From Ectobius pallidus (lineage: Eukaryota; Arthropoda; Insecta; Blattodea; Ectobiidae): 64,000 bases of DNA. Location: NCBI GenBank assembly GCA_964059195.1, contig CAXKWD010000001.1:219054484-219118483 (forward strand), written 5' to 3'. Shown in pieces: positions 10,370 through 20,986 of this stretch. Position 1 is the stretch's first letter; every line of letters begins with the position of its first letter. The notes below the pieces were generated by a model, which saw only the letters and a list, made by a program, of their open reading frames with translations, ran no database searches and was not told the origin of the DNA. The translations under genes and the position numbers were made by a program.

Positions 10370-11200
10370 ATGGCGTATGTTTCCAAATCGTTCTTCTACC
10401 TCTTCTTCGATCACCTTATCCTCCTTCCTCTTTTCTCCCCATTCATACATTGCGATATTGTTATTTGTTTTGTCTTTACCGTATTAAATCTTCTTTCATT
10501 ATCTTTCTTAATTTCTGCGTTTCCTACCATTCGATTTTTAAACCGAGCGTAATAGGTCTAGGCCTACTCTATTATTTTTGTTCATTTTCCTCCCTTCATT
10601 CTCTTCTTTAGCTCTTTTCACAAAATAGTTAATTTCATAACTTCTCAAGTCTTTTATTTATTTTTTAAATTTTCTTTATTTCATTTATTTTTTGGGGGCT
10701 TCCTTCCCCATGTCATTAACTTTCATATTTCTTCCTTTTATTTACTGTTTATTTCTAATAATTATATCTCTTTTCAGCATTACTTGTTCGTTATTTAAAA
10801 TTTTCTTTAAGCAACTGTCACATTCTTTACTTTTACCGTTTAATTTTCCACTTCTTTTTCTTTTATTCGTGAGTTGTTTAGTTATAACATCCTTACTATT
10901 TTCTTTCTCTTCCTTTTATTCTTTTTCATTCGTCTGTCTGTCTTTCTTTCCTTCGTTGTTTTTCTCTCCTTTTCAAATTTTTCTCTCCGCATTATTTCTT
11001 AGTTACCAATTTATTAATTAATTACAATTTATCTTCCTTTCTTTTCCTTTCATTCATGCTGCCATTCTTTATTTATTTATTCAACTTTCTATTTTCTATT
11101 ATTTAATTTAACTATATTTATTTCTATAATTTTTTTATTCTTTAATTCCTTTTCTCAGATTTCTTCCTATCTTTCTTCTTTCGTTTTTTGGTTATTTCTT
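10370..11200 (+). repeat. Polypyrimidine-rich tract
   Basis: About 830 bp in which the plus strand is overwhelmingly T and C (TTCCTTTTATTC, CTTCTTTTTC-type runs), with very few G residues. Open frames here are low-complexity (F, S, L, I) and are not called. Such homopurine:homopyrimidine strand asymmetry is usually a decayed satellite or triplex-prone tract. Confidence 0.7.
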
Positions 11201-11826
11201 GATGCATGAATGTATCGCGAGAGATGCTCGCTGACATTGAGCTTAGGCCAGTAAGTTACAAGTGTTGTAATGAAATAGAATTAGAGGCAGGTGGCCGTGA
11301 GTTGATATTAAACTGGCCAAGTGTACTAATTTATAAATAATTAACATTATTGTGAGGTTACGGTCATGGCCTTCTGCAACGTTATTACAAAACGTGCATT
11401 TCGTTGCCACGCGACCTAGCTTAGCGTTCTGTAAGACCCATTTGTTAGATTGAAGTATAAATTATTGTATTTTCACTTCCTCTAGTCATACCATAGGTGC
11501 TTTAGTTAGAGGAAGTATTGTCCTTGACCCCGAAATTGGATGTCGAGTTTTTAAGATAAATACAGGTTTTGAGTCCTCTGAATCCAAAAATTCTATTTTC
11601 ACGATCATGTCTCTCTGTGTGTGAGCTGTGAACTCAAGAAAATATTGTAAAAACATAAATTTTATATTTAGATTAGTTGCCTTCTAGGGATGTGTCACGA
11701 AGATTGGCGATGACTTTCTCTTATTTTTAATGCCACTTTAAATGAAGAAAACTTCAATTTTCTTGATTTTCTCGAAATCGTCTTTAACTGTTCTATTTAA
11801 AATTTCCACAAGAATTGTATAATATC
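11201..11826. other. unassigned, AT-rich
   Basis: Bases 11600-11760 (GTGTCACGAAGATTGGCGAT, TTTCTCTTATT) resemble 18690-18730, so part may be Helitron-derived debris. No other structure is seen. Confidence 0.35.
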
Positions 11827-12190
11827 TGGCTTCCTATAATTCCCTATATTGGGGCGAAGGGCCTCCAAGTGGAGGTTTCTGTTACGTATGTGAATTTTGT
11901 TACTCTTATTTTCCGAGAGAGAAGGCAGAGGGGCAGGTGGTAAGCCCATCGCCTCTCAACCCCCCTCCGGATACTAAGGTATTACTTGGACGTAAAAAGG
12001 CCGATAATTTTTTTCCAGGGGCACTAATTTAGGTTTGGACATTTTTTCGTGCCTTAAATGTACGACACGGGCTCCCCAGCTTAAAATTCCTCCCAGAGGA
12101 CTCCGTGCCCAGGATTTTCACGTCCTGAAAAATCCATCGACCGCGGCCGGGTTTGATCCCGCGACCTCCGGATCTAGAGGCGGGCAAGAA
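11827..12190 (-). repeat. SINE-5, near full length (reverse)
   Basis: Minus-strand order: a tRNA-like head with B-box GGTCGCGGGATCAAACCCGG (about 12130-12160), CAGGACGTGAAAATCCTGGG, GGCACGGAGTCC, then GTCCAAGTAATACC and the GGGGGGTTGAGAGGCGATGG tail ending at the CCTATATTGGGG-type end. It is homologous to 28885-29105 (head) and 3008-3230 (tail). An overlapping 62-residue frame is spurious. Confidence 0.7.
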
Positions 12191-12730
12191 TTTTATAATA
12201 AGCAGAGTAGGCCTATATTATAATATATGGCATATTATGTACAGTATTATCTATTATACTAAAAACTAATACTTTAAATTAATTTTTCCCCATTAAGTAA
12301 CTCATTTCGTACACAATCTTTGGTTTAGGTCTTGCCTCGCGTAATGTGACTTTGAATGAGGCTATTGAAGTGAATGCGCACTACTGCAATACAGCCGTGT
12401 GCTCTACATTTGAATATATTAAGGGTAGAGGAAGTTATGTGAGTGTTTCATATCGTATTTTTTAAAAAACCGGCCTAGGCTGATTGGGTCGTCATGGAAA
12501 CATTTATCGGTGCATTAAAAATCCAGAATAGCAGTGACTTTAGCAGGGTTTTACTTTACAAAAATGTTTGATATCAATATTCCCTTTTAAATACTAAATA
12601 ATTTTAAGCATTTAGTGAGAAAGCTTTCAGTAACGTTATTTTTTAGTATATTATTTGGAATTATTTTTCTTAGTTCACAAGAGAAACACCGCTTACACTG
12701 AACGAGATCTTTGTCATTATTCATCTAGGT
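12191..12730. other. unassigned
   Basis: AT-rich, with no repeat recognised elsewhere in the window apart from one TAGGCCTA at 12208. Nothing codes. Confidence 0.4.
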
Positions 12731-13245
12731 GAGGTCTGTGTGACCGCACTAAAAACCTAAACCACTGCTACTGTCTGGATATCGTCTTCATAGTTGGATT
12801 ATTTACACTATCTCCCCTTCTCAAGACAATTTTTCACCCCATAAGTGTCATTTCCCGTCAGTGTTAATGGAGCAGTGCTACAAAACAGTTTTTGTAACGG
12901 TCTGTGAGACATCGTATAATAATTATATCGGTATGTGAGACCTCATATAATCATTACATACGTTCTTGAGTTTACTATTTTGGGAATAAATATAAGCGTA
13001 CTTACAACTTACATAAGTAGGCCTAACTTACAACTTACTTACGTAGGCCTAACTACTTACAAACTTACATAGGCCTAACCATGGTCGTGAAGTCTGAGAG
13101 ACTGCTGCACATATGGGGTGAATAAGAGTGTTGAGAAGGGAATGTAGTGTAAATAACACACTTGTGAAGACGATATACAAACAGTAGGAGTGGTTTATGT
13201 TGTACTGTGGTCACATGGACCTCGCATGGGTTTTGGTTATTACTT
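12731..13245. mobile_element. Foldback element with imperfect 110-bp arms
   Basis: The left arm (about 12731-12845) and the reverse complement of the right arm (about 13130-13245) align along their whole length at roughly 78% by eye. Anchors are ATCGTCTTCA, TTATTTACACTA and TTCACCCCAT. The centre holds a 32-bp near-duplication (12899-12962) and three TAGGCCTA motifs. The class is unknown. Confidence 0.6.
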
Positions 13246-13515
13246 AATGAGATATGATCTAATGTTGGTTGTGCTCTATATTAAGGTAACTTAAAACTTT
13301 TAAAAAATCTTGTTTATATTTGCGAATTCAACTGAACATTCAATGTCTGCTTTTTTATAGGTACGTCGAAGATAGCTGCTGCTGATATTGTTTGCTGCGG
13401 AGTTCTTCGGTTAGTTCCTAATACTATTACTTACTCATAATTTGATAATATAGCCTACTGTGTATTTGTCTATTTAATAAGAGGAAGTGTTTGTCTGCCT
13501 TTTTGCATGTTTTTT
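13246..13515. other. unassigned
   Basis: AT-rich spacer between the foldback and the AT array. No feature is recognised. Confidence 0.4.
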
Positions 13516-13760
13516 TTGTGTGCGATCCAAAATTCCAAAATAAAAAAAATTCAAAGACCCAACATTTAGAAAATCCAAATTTTAAAAAATAATCCAAAGT
13601 AAAAAAATCAAAATATCCAAAATTTAAAAAATAAAAAATCTAAAATTTAAAAAATTCAAAAAATAAAAAATTCTAAAATCCAAAATTTAAAAAATAAAAA
13701 TAAAATATTCAGAGATCCAAAATAAAAAAATCCAAAATTTAAAATTTACTATCCAAAAGT
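13516..13760 (+). repeat. AT-rich tandem array (ATCCAAAATTTAAAAA-type)
   Basis: Irregular tandem repetition of a 14-18 bp motif built from ATCCAAA, ATTTAAAAA and TAAAAAAT, with very little G. The same motif forms arrays at 23560-23700 (complementary strand) and 59458-59780. Confidence 0.75.
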
Positions 13761-13789
13761 TTAACCTTACTGTACCAAGAGGTATATTA

Positions 13790-14200
13790 AGGTTATAGTT
13801 ATTTACAAACATAAATTAAAGCATAACATATGAATATTAATATTATAGTGCATAAGACGGCTTATATGTTAATAGTTACTTACAAATATTATAACACATT
13901 CTTAAATTCTTAAGGAAGTATGAATAATACAAGAAATAGCTATCAATGTATGCTTATAGTTATTTATAAAAATATAAAACATTCCTAGTAACTAAAGCAT
14001 AATATTATTAACAATGCAAAAAATACGCATAAATTGAGGTTGTTTATTTGCAAAATTCTAAATGCTAAAGTAATATATGACTATTTACAGTGTATGAAAT
14101 AGTTAACAATATTAGGTAATGGTTATTTACAACCATTTAATACATTCATAGAAACTAAAGCATGTATAATGCATGAAATGGCTAACAATAATAATGAAAG
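13790..14200 (+). repeat. Degenerate tandem array, unit about 80-100 bp
   Basis: Loose repeats of a block running GTTATTTACAAACAT... AACTAAAGCATAAT... ATGCATGAAATGGCTAACAA occur near 13798, 13958, 14045 and 14117. Divergence is high. There is no coding capacity. Confidence 0.45.
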
Positions 14201-14439
14201 GCCTACTTACGAAATACGAATGTATTGAAACATGTTCCTTTCCTTGTTTCTTTCTGTCGTAGTATGAAAAATTACACCCGAATACCACACAGGTATTCAC
14301 CATTTTAGAAAAAAGTATTTATACTCCTCAGTGCAATTACATTATTAGCTAAAATGCTAAAATTCACATCGCTGTAACGCTCTTGTGGCTTGTACTCGAT
14401 CAGCTGCTACAGTGTAGATATGTAAGCTTTCATGAACCA

Positions 14440-14540
14440 CAGATTATTGTCTCTGTTGGACATTGGCGCATTGGCGCGAACAGCCAAAGGTCCTGGGTTC
14501 AAGTCCCAGTGTCGGAGGAATTTTTCTCCTATAATATTCT
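14440..14540 (+). repeat. SINE-7 copy (plus)
   Basis: CAAAGGTCCTGGGTTCAAGT contains a B box, followed by CCCAGTGTCGGAGGAATTTT and TCTCC as in the copies at 25300-25392 and 6450-6560. The A-box half is degenerate (GACATTGGCGCATTGG). The 5' extent is uncertain. Confidence 0.55.
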
Positions 14541-14929
14541 CATGCTACAGTGTAGTAATATGGCGGTCCGCGCATCAACGTGGCTTCACTGCCGCCAATA
14601 GTACAGCATACACCATTGCCGATCTATCTCTATATATCTGTGCCTATAACTTAGTACCCGCAGAGGAAGAAAGAAAGAAAAAAAAGAACGAGTGAATTAA
14701 TAAATGCGGAGAAGTCATCGAAGTCATTTGAACGTTTAATGTATTAAATTCAATTTCTTACTCAATATATGAACCCTGCCCGACTGCAAAGAAAACAACT
14801 AACACAATGATGAGGCCCATGATTTATTTCTTTTTACCTTATTCTGTAATTTTACGTGTCATTTAAATATTTCTTCCAATTTCTTTCCCATCGTTTTATT
14901 ACTGCTGTGTCCCATAGGACTCCTAAACT
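14541..14929. repeat. unassigned plus 'ACTGCAAAGAAAACA' repeat
   Basis: The stretch 14778-14895 (ACTGCAAAGAAAACAACTAA, ATGATTTATTTCTT) matches 24457-24545. In reverse, its first part matches 29655-29700 and 48395-48460. At 24457 it follows a LINE C-terminus, so it may be that LINE's 3' untranslated end. Confidence 0.45.
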
Positions 14930-15087
14930 ACATTCCGTGGCGCTACACCCCTGAAGGGACTAGGCATACCACCCAACCGCTGCATCATCTACCACAGGCA
15001 GATGGCAGGATTGGGTGGCATGTGGTCAGCATGCCGACACCCATGGCCGTTAATGATGGCTTCCATAACCGGAGCCGCTATTTCTCT
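14930..15087 (-). repeat. SINE-4 body fragment (reverse)
   Basis: Reverse complement of the SINE-4 body at 17590-17735: GCATCATCTACC, GGCAGATGGCAGGATTGGG, GTGGTCAGCATGCCGACACC, CCGCTATTTCTCTATC. The tRNA-like head is missing. Confidence 0.75.
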
Positions 15088-15101
15088 ATCTACATTATGA
15101 A

Positions 15102-16546
15102 TAGACCTGGGATTTTAGGGTCTAAAAAAATTAGTTTTAGGCACCTAAAATAGGCTTTTAAAACAAGTAAATTGGCTTTTAAAACAAGTAAATAGGCTTT
15201 TAAAAAGATAAAATAGTCACTTAAAATATGCTTTAAAAATGTGTAAATAGATAGAAAATATACTTTAAAATAATCTTTATATATATAAAAGGCTTTGTCC
15301 TGACTGACAGGAATCAACGTAGAGCCTAAACTATAACAGGTAGAGACTTGGAATTTTGAAAGTACCTTCGTTTCATAATGTAGGTGCTCACTAAGAAAGG
15401 TTTTTGCAAAATGTTGATTTTAAATGCCAAAAATTAAATGTTTTTGAGAATACTTAATCCCTTTTTACACAGAATTATAAAACCCAAATCACAGATCATA
15501 TTCTTGCTAATGGTATCAGATGGCTTTGGAAATAAAAATGCAAGTTTGACAAATAAGAGAAGGTATCAATTTATAATTCATGTTATAAATAAATATTAAA
15601 GAATGTAATCCACGAAAATAATGCAGTTACATAACTTTCTCTCCCCTGGACATAGAGAAAACAAAACGAGGTAGGGTAATGTGTATATTATTATATTATA
15701 TCGCAGGTTTTTAGAGAGAAAAGTATGAAAGTGATAATGCTTTATGGTAACATAAGAGTAGGAAATTTCCCGCCTCGATATTACAAATTTATGTTACAGG
15801 AATTTCTGTTTCTTCTTATTTAAACCTCTACCAGGCTTGCTGTGCACTGTACAAGCGATGGGATGCAAAATTCTAGATCCTCTATGAGCCATAAAAAACT
15901 ATATCAAGCGTTTTCTGAGGGAATAGTTTGAGTGTAATAAGTCGTTCTTTCTATTTCAAATTATAAATGCCTATATAAGGACCTAGAATTTAAAAATCGA
16001 AAATCCTTCATAAGTTAATTTCCAATTACAAAATACAAAACCCGGGCGACGCCGGGTCTTTTAAGCTAGTACAATATACACTTAAACTGTAACATCCTGT
16101 TTTTATACTGCAAGAAACGTGGTATAGGCTACCTATTCTTAACTGCTAAATTAGGCATCACTTACTATATTCACGTAAACAGATGTTCTTTCACTGGTGA
16201 CTTGACACAATAGTTAGTCCTCCCGCTCCTTCGTCAGTCAGCATTGCTTTAGCGACAATTGTTTGGAATAATCAAGTTTCTGTGAAAAACCCACCTCTGC
16301 TGTTCTGCTTTTCATTGAGGGATGTCCATTATAAGATTGTGAAGTTGAATTTTATTTTAAATGTACAAAATAGGCATTTTAGGCACTAAAATAGTAAAAT
16401 AGGCTCTAAAGGTCCAAATAGGCATTTTGGGCACTATAAAACTCTATAAATGTAAGTGATTTATCATGAAACCTCCACGTATTTAAAAATTTTCATGTTA
16501 TTTCATGAGGAACAAAATAGGCATTTGCCTTAAAATCCCAGGTCTA
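15102..16546 (+). mobile_element. hAT-A element, complete termini, with nested Helitron
   Basis: The left end TAGACCTGGGATTTTAGGG and right end TTAAAATCCCAGGTCTA are flanked by a perfect 8-bp duplication ATTATGAA (15094-15101 and 16547-16554). The interior is made of AAATAGGC-type repeats, as in the copies at 6581-7250 and 53895-54559. A Helitron-1 copy occupies 15274-16069, which means about 650 bp of original hAT. No transposase remains. Confidence 0.92.
15274..16069 (+). mobile_element. Helitron-1 copy A
   Basis: The 5' end is TCTTTATATATATAAAAGGC and the 3' end is a CCCGG/CCGGG hairpin (16041-16056) 9 bp before CTAG. It is inserted between A (15273) and T (16070) with no duplication. The hAT-A paralogue at 53895 continues through this point (TTTAAAATACTACAATATG), giving an empty site. 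It is non-autonomous, with no Rep/helicase. Confidence 0.9.
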
Positions 16547-16554
16547 ATTATGAA

Positions 16555-16834
16555 TTAAATGATTTAGTTCTCATTTTCGTCTAAGTCTCGTTGCAATCCC
16601 AAGTTGTCACACGAACTGACTTGACATCAGGTTCAGCGAGCGTGTCTCATGATTTGCATAGACATGCTTCAGGACAATGGCTCTTCTGCATTTCTGAGAA
16701 TCTCAGGTTTTGTGCTTTTCCTGGCTTGAATGTCTGCGAAAATTGGAGATGACATTAGTCTGTCCACTTTAAAACAAACAGGCCAGAGTAAACAGCTTAT
16801 TCAATTTTTGTTGGACCTGAGGATTGTTATAATT
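16555..16834. other. unassigned
   Basis: No repeat family or coding feature is recognised. Its end (16827-16834) forms the left target duplication of hAT-C. Confidence 0.4.
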
Positions 16835-17294
16835 AGGGGGCGGATTTCTATGACCTAAAAAATAGGATATATGCATGCATTTATGACCTAAAAAACATTA
16901 AAATATGACCAATAAAATTTAAAATATGACTTTACCGCTTACATATTGTGTATATATATTTTTAAGTTTCATTACAATACAATTTATTAAAATAGGGTGT
17001 TAATTATTTAAGATATCTGTAAATTCTCAAAAAAAGTATCATTATAATGCAAAATTTACAAAATATGATATGAAACTTCAAAATTTCTTTAATATGCACA
17101 CAAATATGCCGAAAATATGCATATTCATACTAAATATGCTACAATAGTTGAAAATTTCCTTAATATGCAGTTATATGCACAATAAAAGCCGTTCCATTTT
17201 TACCAGGATGCTTGGAATCGGGTTTAAATTAGTCGGAAACCTGAAATAATGCAATGGGGGGAAATATGACATGTCATAGAAATCCGCCTCCCTG
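16835..17294 (+). mobile_element. hAT-C MITE, diverged copy 2
   Basis: The ends AGGGGGCGGATTTCTATGAC and GTCATAGAAATCCGCCTCCC are inverted, flanked by TTATAATT and TTATAATA (7 of 8). The interior is AT-rich with ATATGACC/AATATGC runs. The left terminal C is altered. Confidence 0.8.
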
Positions 17295-17461
17295 TTATAA
17301 TAGTACAGGGAGATCCAATGAACTATGAACCTGCTGCGCGGTGTTTTTCCGGCTCGCGACGGCAGTATGGTTGCGGCTATCATAGAGTGGCCCTGATGCA
17401 ACCTAACAACTGTTTCCTTAACTACGTTTAATGTCTTTACTTACCAGCGTTATGAAACGAA

Positions 17462-17745
17462 GACCGCCGGCGTTGGCCTAGTGGTTAGCGTCGCTGACTA
17501 CAGATCCGTCGTTCCGGGTTCGATCCCCAGTACTTCGTCGGATTTTCTGAGGTAGGAAGGTCTGGAACGGGGTGCATTCAGCCTCATGATTCAAATTGAG
17601 GAGCTACTTGATAGAGAAATAGCGGCTCCGGCCATGGAAACCACCATTAACGGCTGTTGGTGTCGGAATGCTGACCACATGCCCCCAATCCTGCCGTCTG
17701 CCTATGGTAGATGATGGAGTGGTCGGAGTTTATTTTTTAAACTTT
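17462..17745 (+). repeat. SINE-4, full (tRNA-derived)
   Basis: The head has A-box-like TTGGCCTAGTGGTTAGCG and B-box GGGTTCGATCCCCAG (17516-17530), spaced as in tRNA genes. A non-tRNA body follows with GAGAAATAGCGGCTCCGGCC and GATGATGGAGTGG. It is not a tRNA gene because no matching acceptor stem closes after the T arm. Confidence 0.75.
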
Positions 17746-18082
17746 TTTAAGTTATGAAAGGAGGTGCTGAAATGCTGAAACTGGCCACCGTCGTTGTCCA
17801 TACATTTTTGACACAAGTGAAGAGGCCAAAGGCAGGGTGAAATGAGAATAAAAGTAGGAGATATTATAAGCTTCTGACTGCAAGTGTTCAGGTTACTGTA
17901 TAAAGAATTACATGTCGTTAAGTTGTACCGGATGTGACGTCAAGGTACAACTTGATGCCAGAAACTTAGAAAGACGTGAATTCAAGAGCACAAGGTAGGC
18001 CACGAGGTGATCATACTGAAATGGTAACCCAATTATTGCTTTTAAGGGTTCTAGTTCTCGCTCTGTCCGCTCACAAAATAAC
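17746..18082. other. unassigned
   Basis: Mixed-composition sequence with no recognised repeat or coding feature. Confidence 0.4.
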
Positions 18083-18538
18083 TTCTTCTTCTTCTTCTTT
18101 TTCGTAATTTTACCTCTCCCTTTTAGGATTTAAGCGACCCAAGCCGCCCGGGCCTTACAGGACCGCGACCTGTCGGGAGAGGGATTATCTTTGGATCACA
18201 TACATACTTTTTTGACCAGACAAGGACATGGAGGGCCTCCCCGGATGAGTGATCAGCCCAATGCCGGGGTCACCTCTGAGACAACACGAACACATAGGAC
18301 GATACACACCATTCACACACACACTCACTCAGAACAAGGCGAGGATGAGGATGAAGATGATAATGACGGCCAGATGATATCCGGGGACCACAAGGGCCTA
18401 AAGTTACCTGACATTTGTCTCATAGGTGAGGGAAAACCCCGGAAAAAACCTCACCTAGGTAACTTGTCCCGACCAGGAATCGAACCCGGGCCCGCTGCGT
18501 GAGAGGATTGGACGCATCCCCTGAGCCACAGCGGTGGA
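18083..18538 (-). repeat. SINE-2 copy 1 (reverse)
   Basis: On the minus strand: head CCACCGCTGTGGCTCAGGGG, B box GGGTTCGATTCCTGG (about 18475-18490), then GGTAACTTTAGGCCCTTGTG, the ATCATCTTCATCCTCATCCT block, a GTGTGTGTG tract and a (GAA)n tail (18083-18105 on plus). Copies are at 35458-35945 and 46081-46515. The 103-residue frame inside is spurious. Confidence 0.85.
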
Positions 18539-19320
18539 CAAAATAACTTATTATGGAGCTGTAACTATAAATTAACTACATTTTCAGAAACGCGTGTGTG
18601 TGTGTATGTGTATGTGTCATCTGTGTTCAGCATAGCCCCAGAACGAAAACTCATATACAACATAATTCATATTTGAGTTAAATTTTTTCGGGATTGTGGC
18701 ACGAAGTTTGGTGACAACTTTCTCTTACTACTACCACCAATAACACAGCCCAACAGAAAACAACTTTTTGTTTGGTGTCTCAGATGTTTTACCGGATATT
18801 TACCAATACTGATTTCGTTTTTACATAAATTGCATGAATTACATAATTTTGTTCTTAATGCTATCGTTTTAGCCTACATAATAAATATAAATAATTGAAC
18901 AAATAAAAGGAATCTTGTGCTGCCGTATGGGCATAAAGATTCGAAATAAAAAGATTAAAACATACCACAGATTCATGAACTTTACCCAAATCAAGCATAA
19001 ACTGTTTAAAACTATTGATAATTAAAAAGCTAAAAACCCGGCTTCGACGTGCATTTCACGATTAAAGTGCACCACCCGGGGGGAAAAAGACCTCAAATTC
19101 GAGTTCCCTAGCCCCCCAAAAAGCCAGCATAGTGAATTTTGTCTAAGTACTTAAATGTTTTCCCATTTAGGTGTGCATTCATGTTCCCTTCTGTCCACCA
19201 ATGTAAAAAAAATCAGATCTCTGCGTGCCATTATCTTATAAAGAAATGAATCAAGTAGAGTGGGTTAACAAATTCGAAGTTATCGACAAATTTATGCGTT
19301 ATAGTTTTAAAAATATATAT
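18539..19320. other. Helitron-like debris
   Basis: Blocks such as CGGCTTCGACGTGCATTTC (19038), GGTGTGCATTCATGTTCC and AAAAATCAGATCTCTGCGTG resemble the interior of the Helitron at 25850-26377. No termini are preserved. Confidence 0.4.
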
Positions 19321-19500
19321 TTCAGCTATGTTCATTTTTCGCCGGTTCCTATGGCAACCGAGCAAGATTTCAACTATGCTCTTTTTCCCCCGGTTGCTAT
19401 GGTAAACGGGCAAGATTTCAGCTATACTCTTTTTTTCCCGGTTTGCTATGGCAACCGATCAAGATTTCAGCTGTGCTCTTTTTTGCCATTGCAACAGAAC
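19321..19500 (+). repeat. 60-bp minisatellite of X-box-like palindromes
   Basis: Three and a half units read (C)AGCTATGYTC..TTTTTC(G/C)CCGGTT(N)CTATGG(Y)AA(M)CG(R)(K)CAAGATTT. Each unit centres on a GTTGCTATGGCAAC-like inverted repeat (about 19344, 19402, 19440). The overlapping reading frame is an artefact of the repetition. Confidence 0.7.
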
Positions 19501-19615
19501 AAGGCCCATCTTCAAATAATTTCACAATTGAATACGGTTTTGTTAACAGGTGGCATTGGTCAGATGTGAAGTGAAAAAGGTGTGTAGAGAAAGTTGCATG
19601 AATGTATCATACCAG

Positions 19616-20451
19616 TTTTTAGGTAGATTTTCGAAGAAAAATCTACCTATTGCAATGGATACCACTTTATGATTTTCGAAAAATTCTTTCATATCTTTAC
19701 GTTTCATGCTCCCCTAAGTACGAAACCACCGCCCATTCAAAAAAAAATTTTGTGATATTTATATATATATATATATATATATATCTTTACACGATAGCGG
19801 CCGTAATTTGGAAGATATTTGAACCAAATTTTATTATGTTATTTCTAGGCCCAATAGTTCGGACAAGTTCGTTAATGGGCAAAATTGGCCCAAGGGGGTG
19901 GTCGGGGGAGGGGGTTGAAATTTTTAAAAATGTATATCTCGGCCCCTATGAAGTATAGAGGGAAACTTTGTTTGAATAAATTAGAGTACTCCCTATGGAG
20001 TTCACAGTGACACCAACGATTCGGGGGTTCGAGTGAGGGTGGGGGTGGGGGTGGGGGATGAAAATTCGAAACTTTTGAAGCCACGTCTTGTGGGGTATCG
20101 TTGAAAAGCTCTTGATGAGTACTCTACAAATCAATAAATAGTTTCTTGATAGCTCTCATATGACGCGAGATTTTAATGTTTGAAAATAATAACACTTGAA
20201 AGAATTATTATAATATCATAATTTTGTCTTGTTTAGCGGCTTTGCTAATTTTATTCATTGCTGATCTTGCGCACGGCCTCCCAGAATATTATATCCTATT
20301 CTTGTTGTCAAAACAAATGATTGTAGGCTCTTCCTCTTTACTGCAGGTTTGCCATGCCAAGGCTAAAGAAGATGAGTGCTATGCAGCGACAATAAATTAA
20401 ACCAAAAGCACTTCGAAATCTACCTCCGCCTGTAGGCCTGCCTAAAGGGAT
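19616..20451 (+). mobile_element. HLE-2 Helentron-like element, copy 1
   Basis: The left end is a hairpin AGGTAGATTTTCGAAGAAAA followed by ATCTACCT (19621-19648). The right end carries GAAATCTACCT and then a TAGGCCTGCCTAAAGG hairpin. A (TA)n tract (19757-19785) and a G-rich tract (20036-20057) are internal. Other copies are 48572-49414 and 52704-53414 (reverse) and 58241-58951 (plus). Confidence 0.75.
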
Positions 20452-20986
20452 TTTTTTAAATTGCGATACGTTCTGAATTTATATATTTTGAACTTGCCAA
20501 AGAAATTTTGCCATTTTTGTTGCCAAGAAAGTTGTCGTCCTTTAATCCCAAAATGATGGTCATACTGCTCTAACCTTGGAAAGTACAAGAAGAACGTAAG
20601 ATTACAAAATGTTATTTTTGCAAAACAGACTGCGGACTACAAGGTTTTAAACATGTGTAATGCCCTTGAACTGTCCCCAGTAAATCTCAAAGCTCTTCCT
20701 CTGATATCATTGCCATCTCCAGGTTTTTTTCCATCGCTCGTATCCCCACAAAAGCCATGTTACTGAACTCGTTTGACCTCATATATAAATGTTTTGGAAT
20801 AAACTTAGCGTACATAATTTAAAGAAAATCGCTACAACCGTTTTCGAGAATACTGCGAAAAATGATATATTCTTCCTGTTAAGTACATGTAAGATAAAGT
20901 TCTTGTCATATCCCCAAGCGATATCTAAGTCAAATATAATACAATTTCGTTTGGACACTATTTTTCGTTCTTTGTCCACAGACGTA
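20452..20986. other. unassigned
   Basis: AT-rich. The complementary 73- and 72-residue frames at 20779-21007 overlap each other and show no family features. Nothing is assigned. Confidence 0.4.

Noticed and set aside
10692..11021. 109-codon hydrophobic frame resembling a membrane protein
   Set aside because: Phe/Ser/Leu-rich translation of the polypyrimidine tract. The composition explains it.
17462..17532. Possible tRNA gene on the plus strand
   Set aside because: tRNA-like head without a closing acceptor stem, followed by a body repeated at 14930-15087.
18191..18502. 103-codon frame rich in His, Thr and Asp (also at 35626 and 46221)
   Set aside because: Read-through of SINE-2 including its GTGTGTG and GATGATGA tracts.
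19330..19470. CRISPR-like array
   Set aside because: Units are contiguous tandem repeats without unique spacers, in a eukaryotic repeat context.
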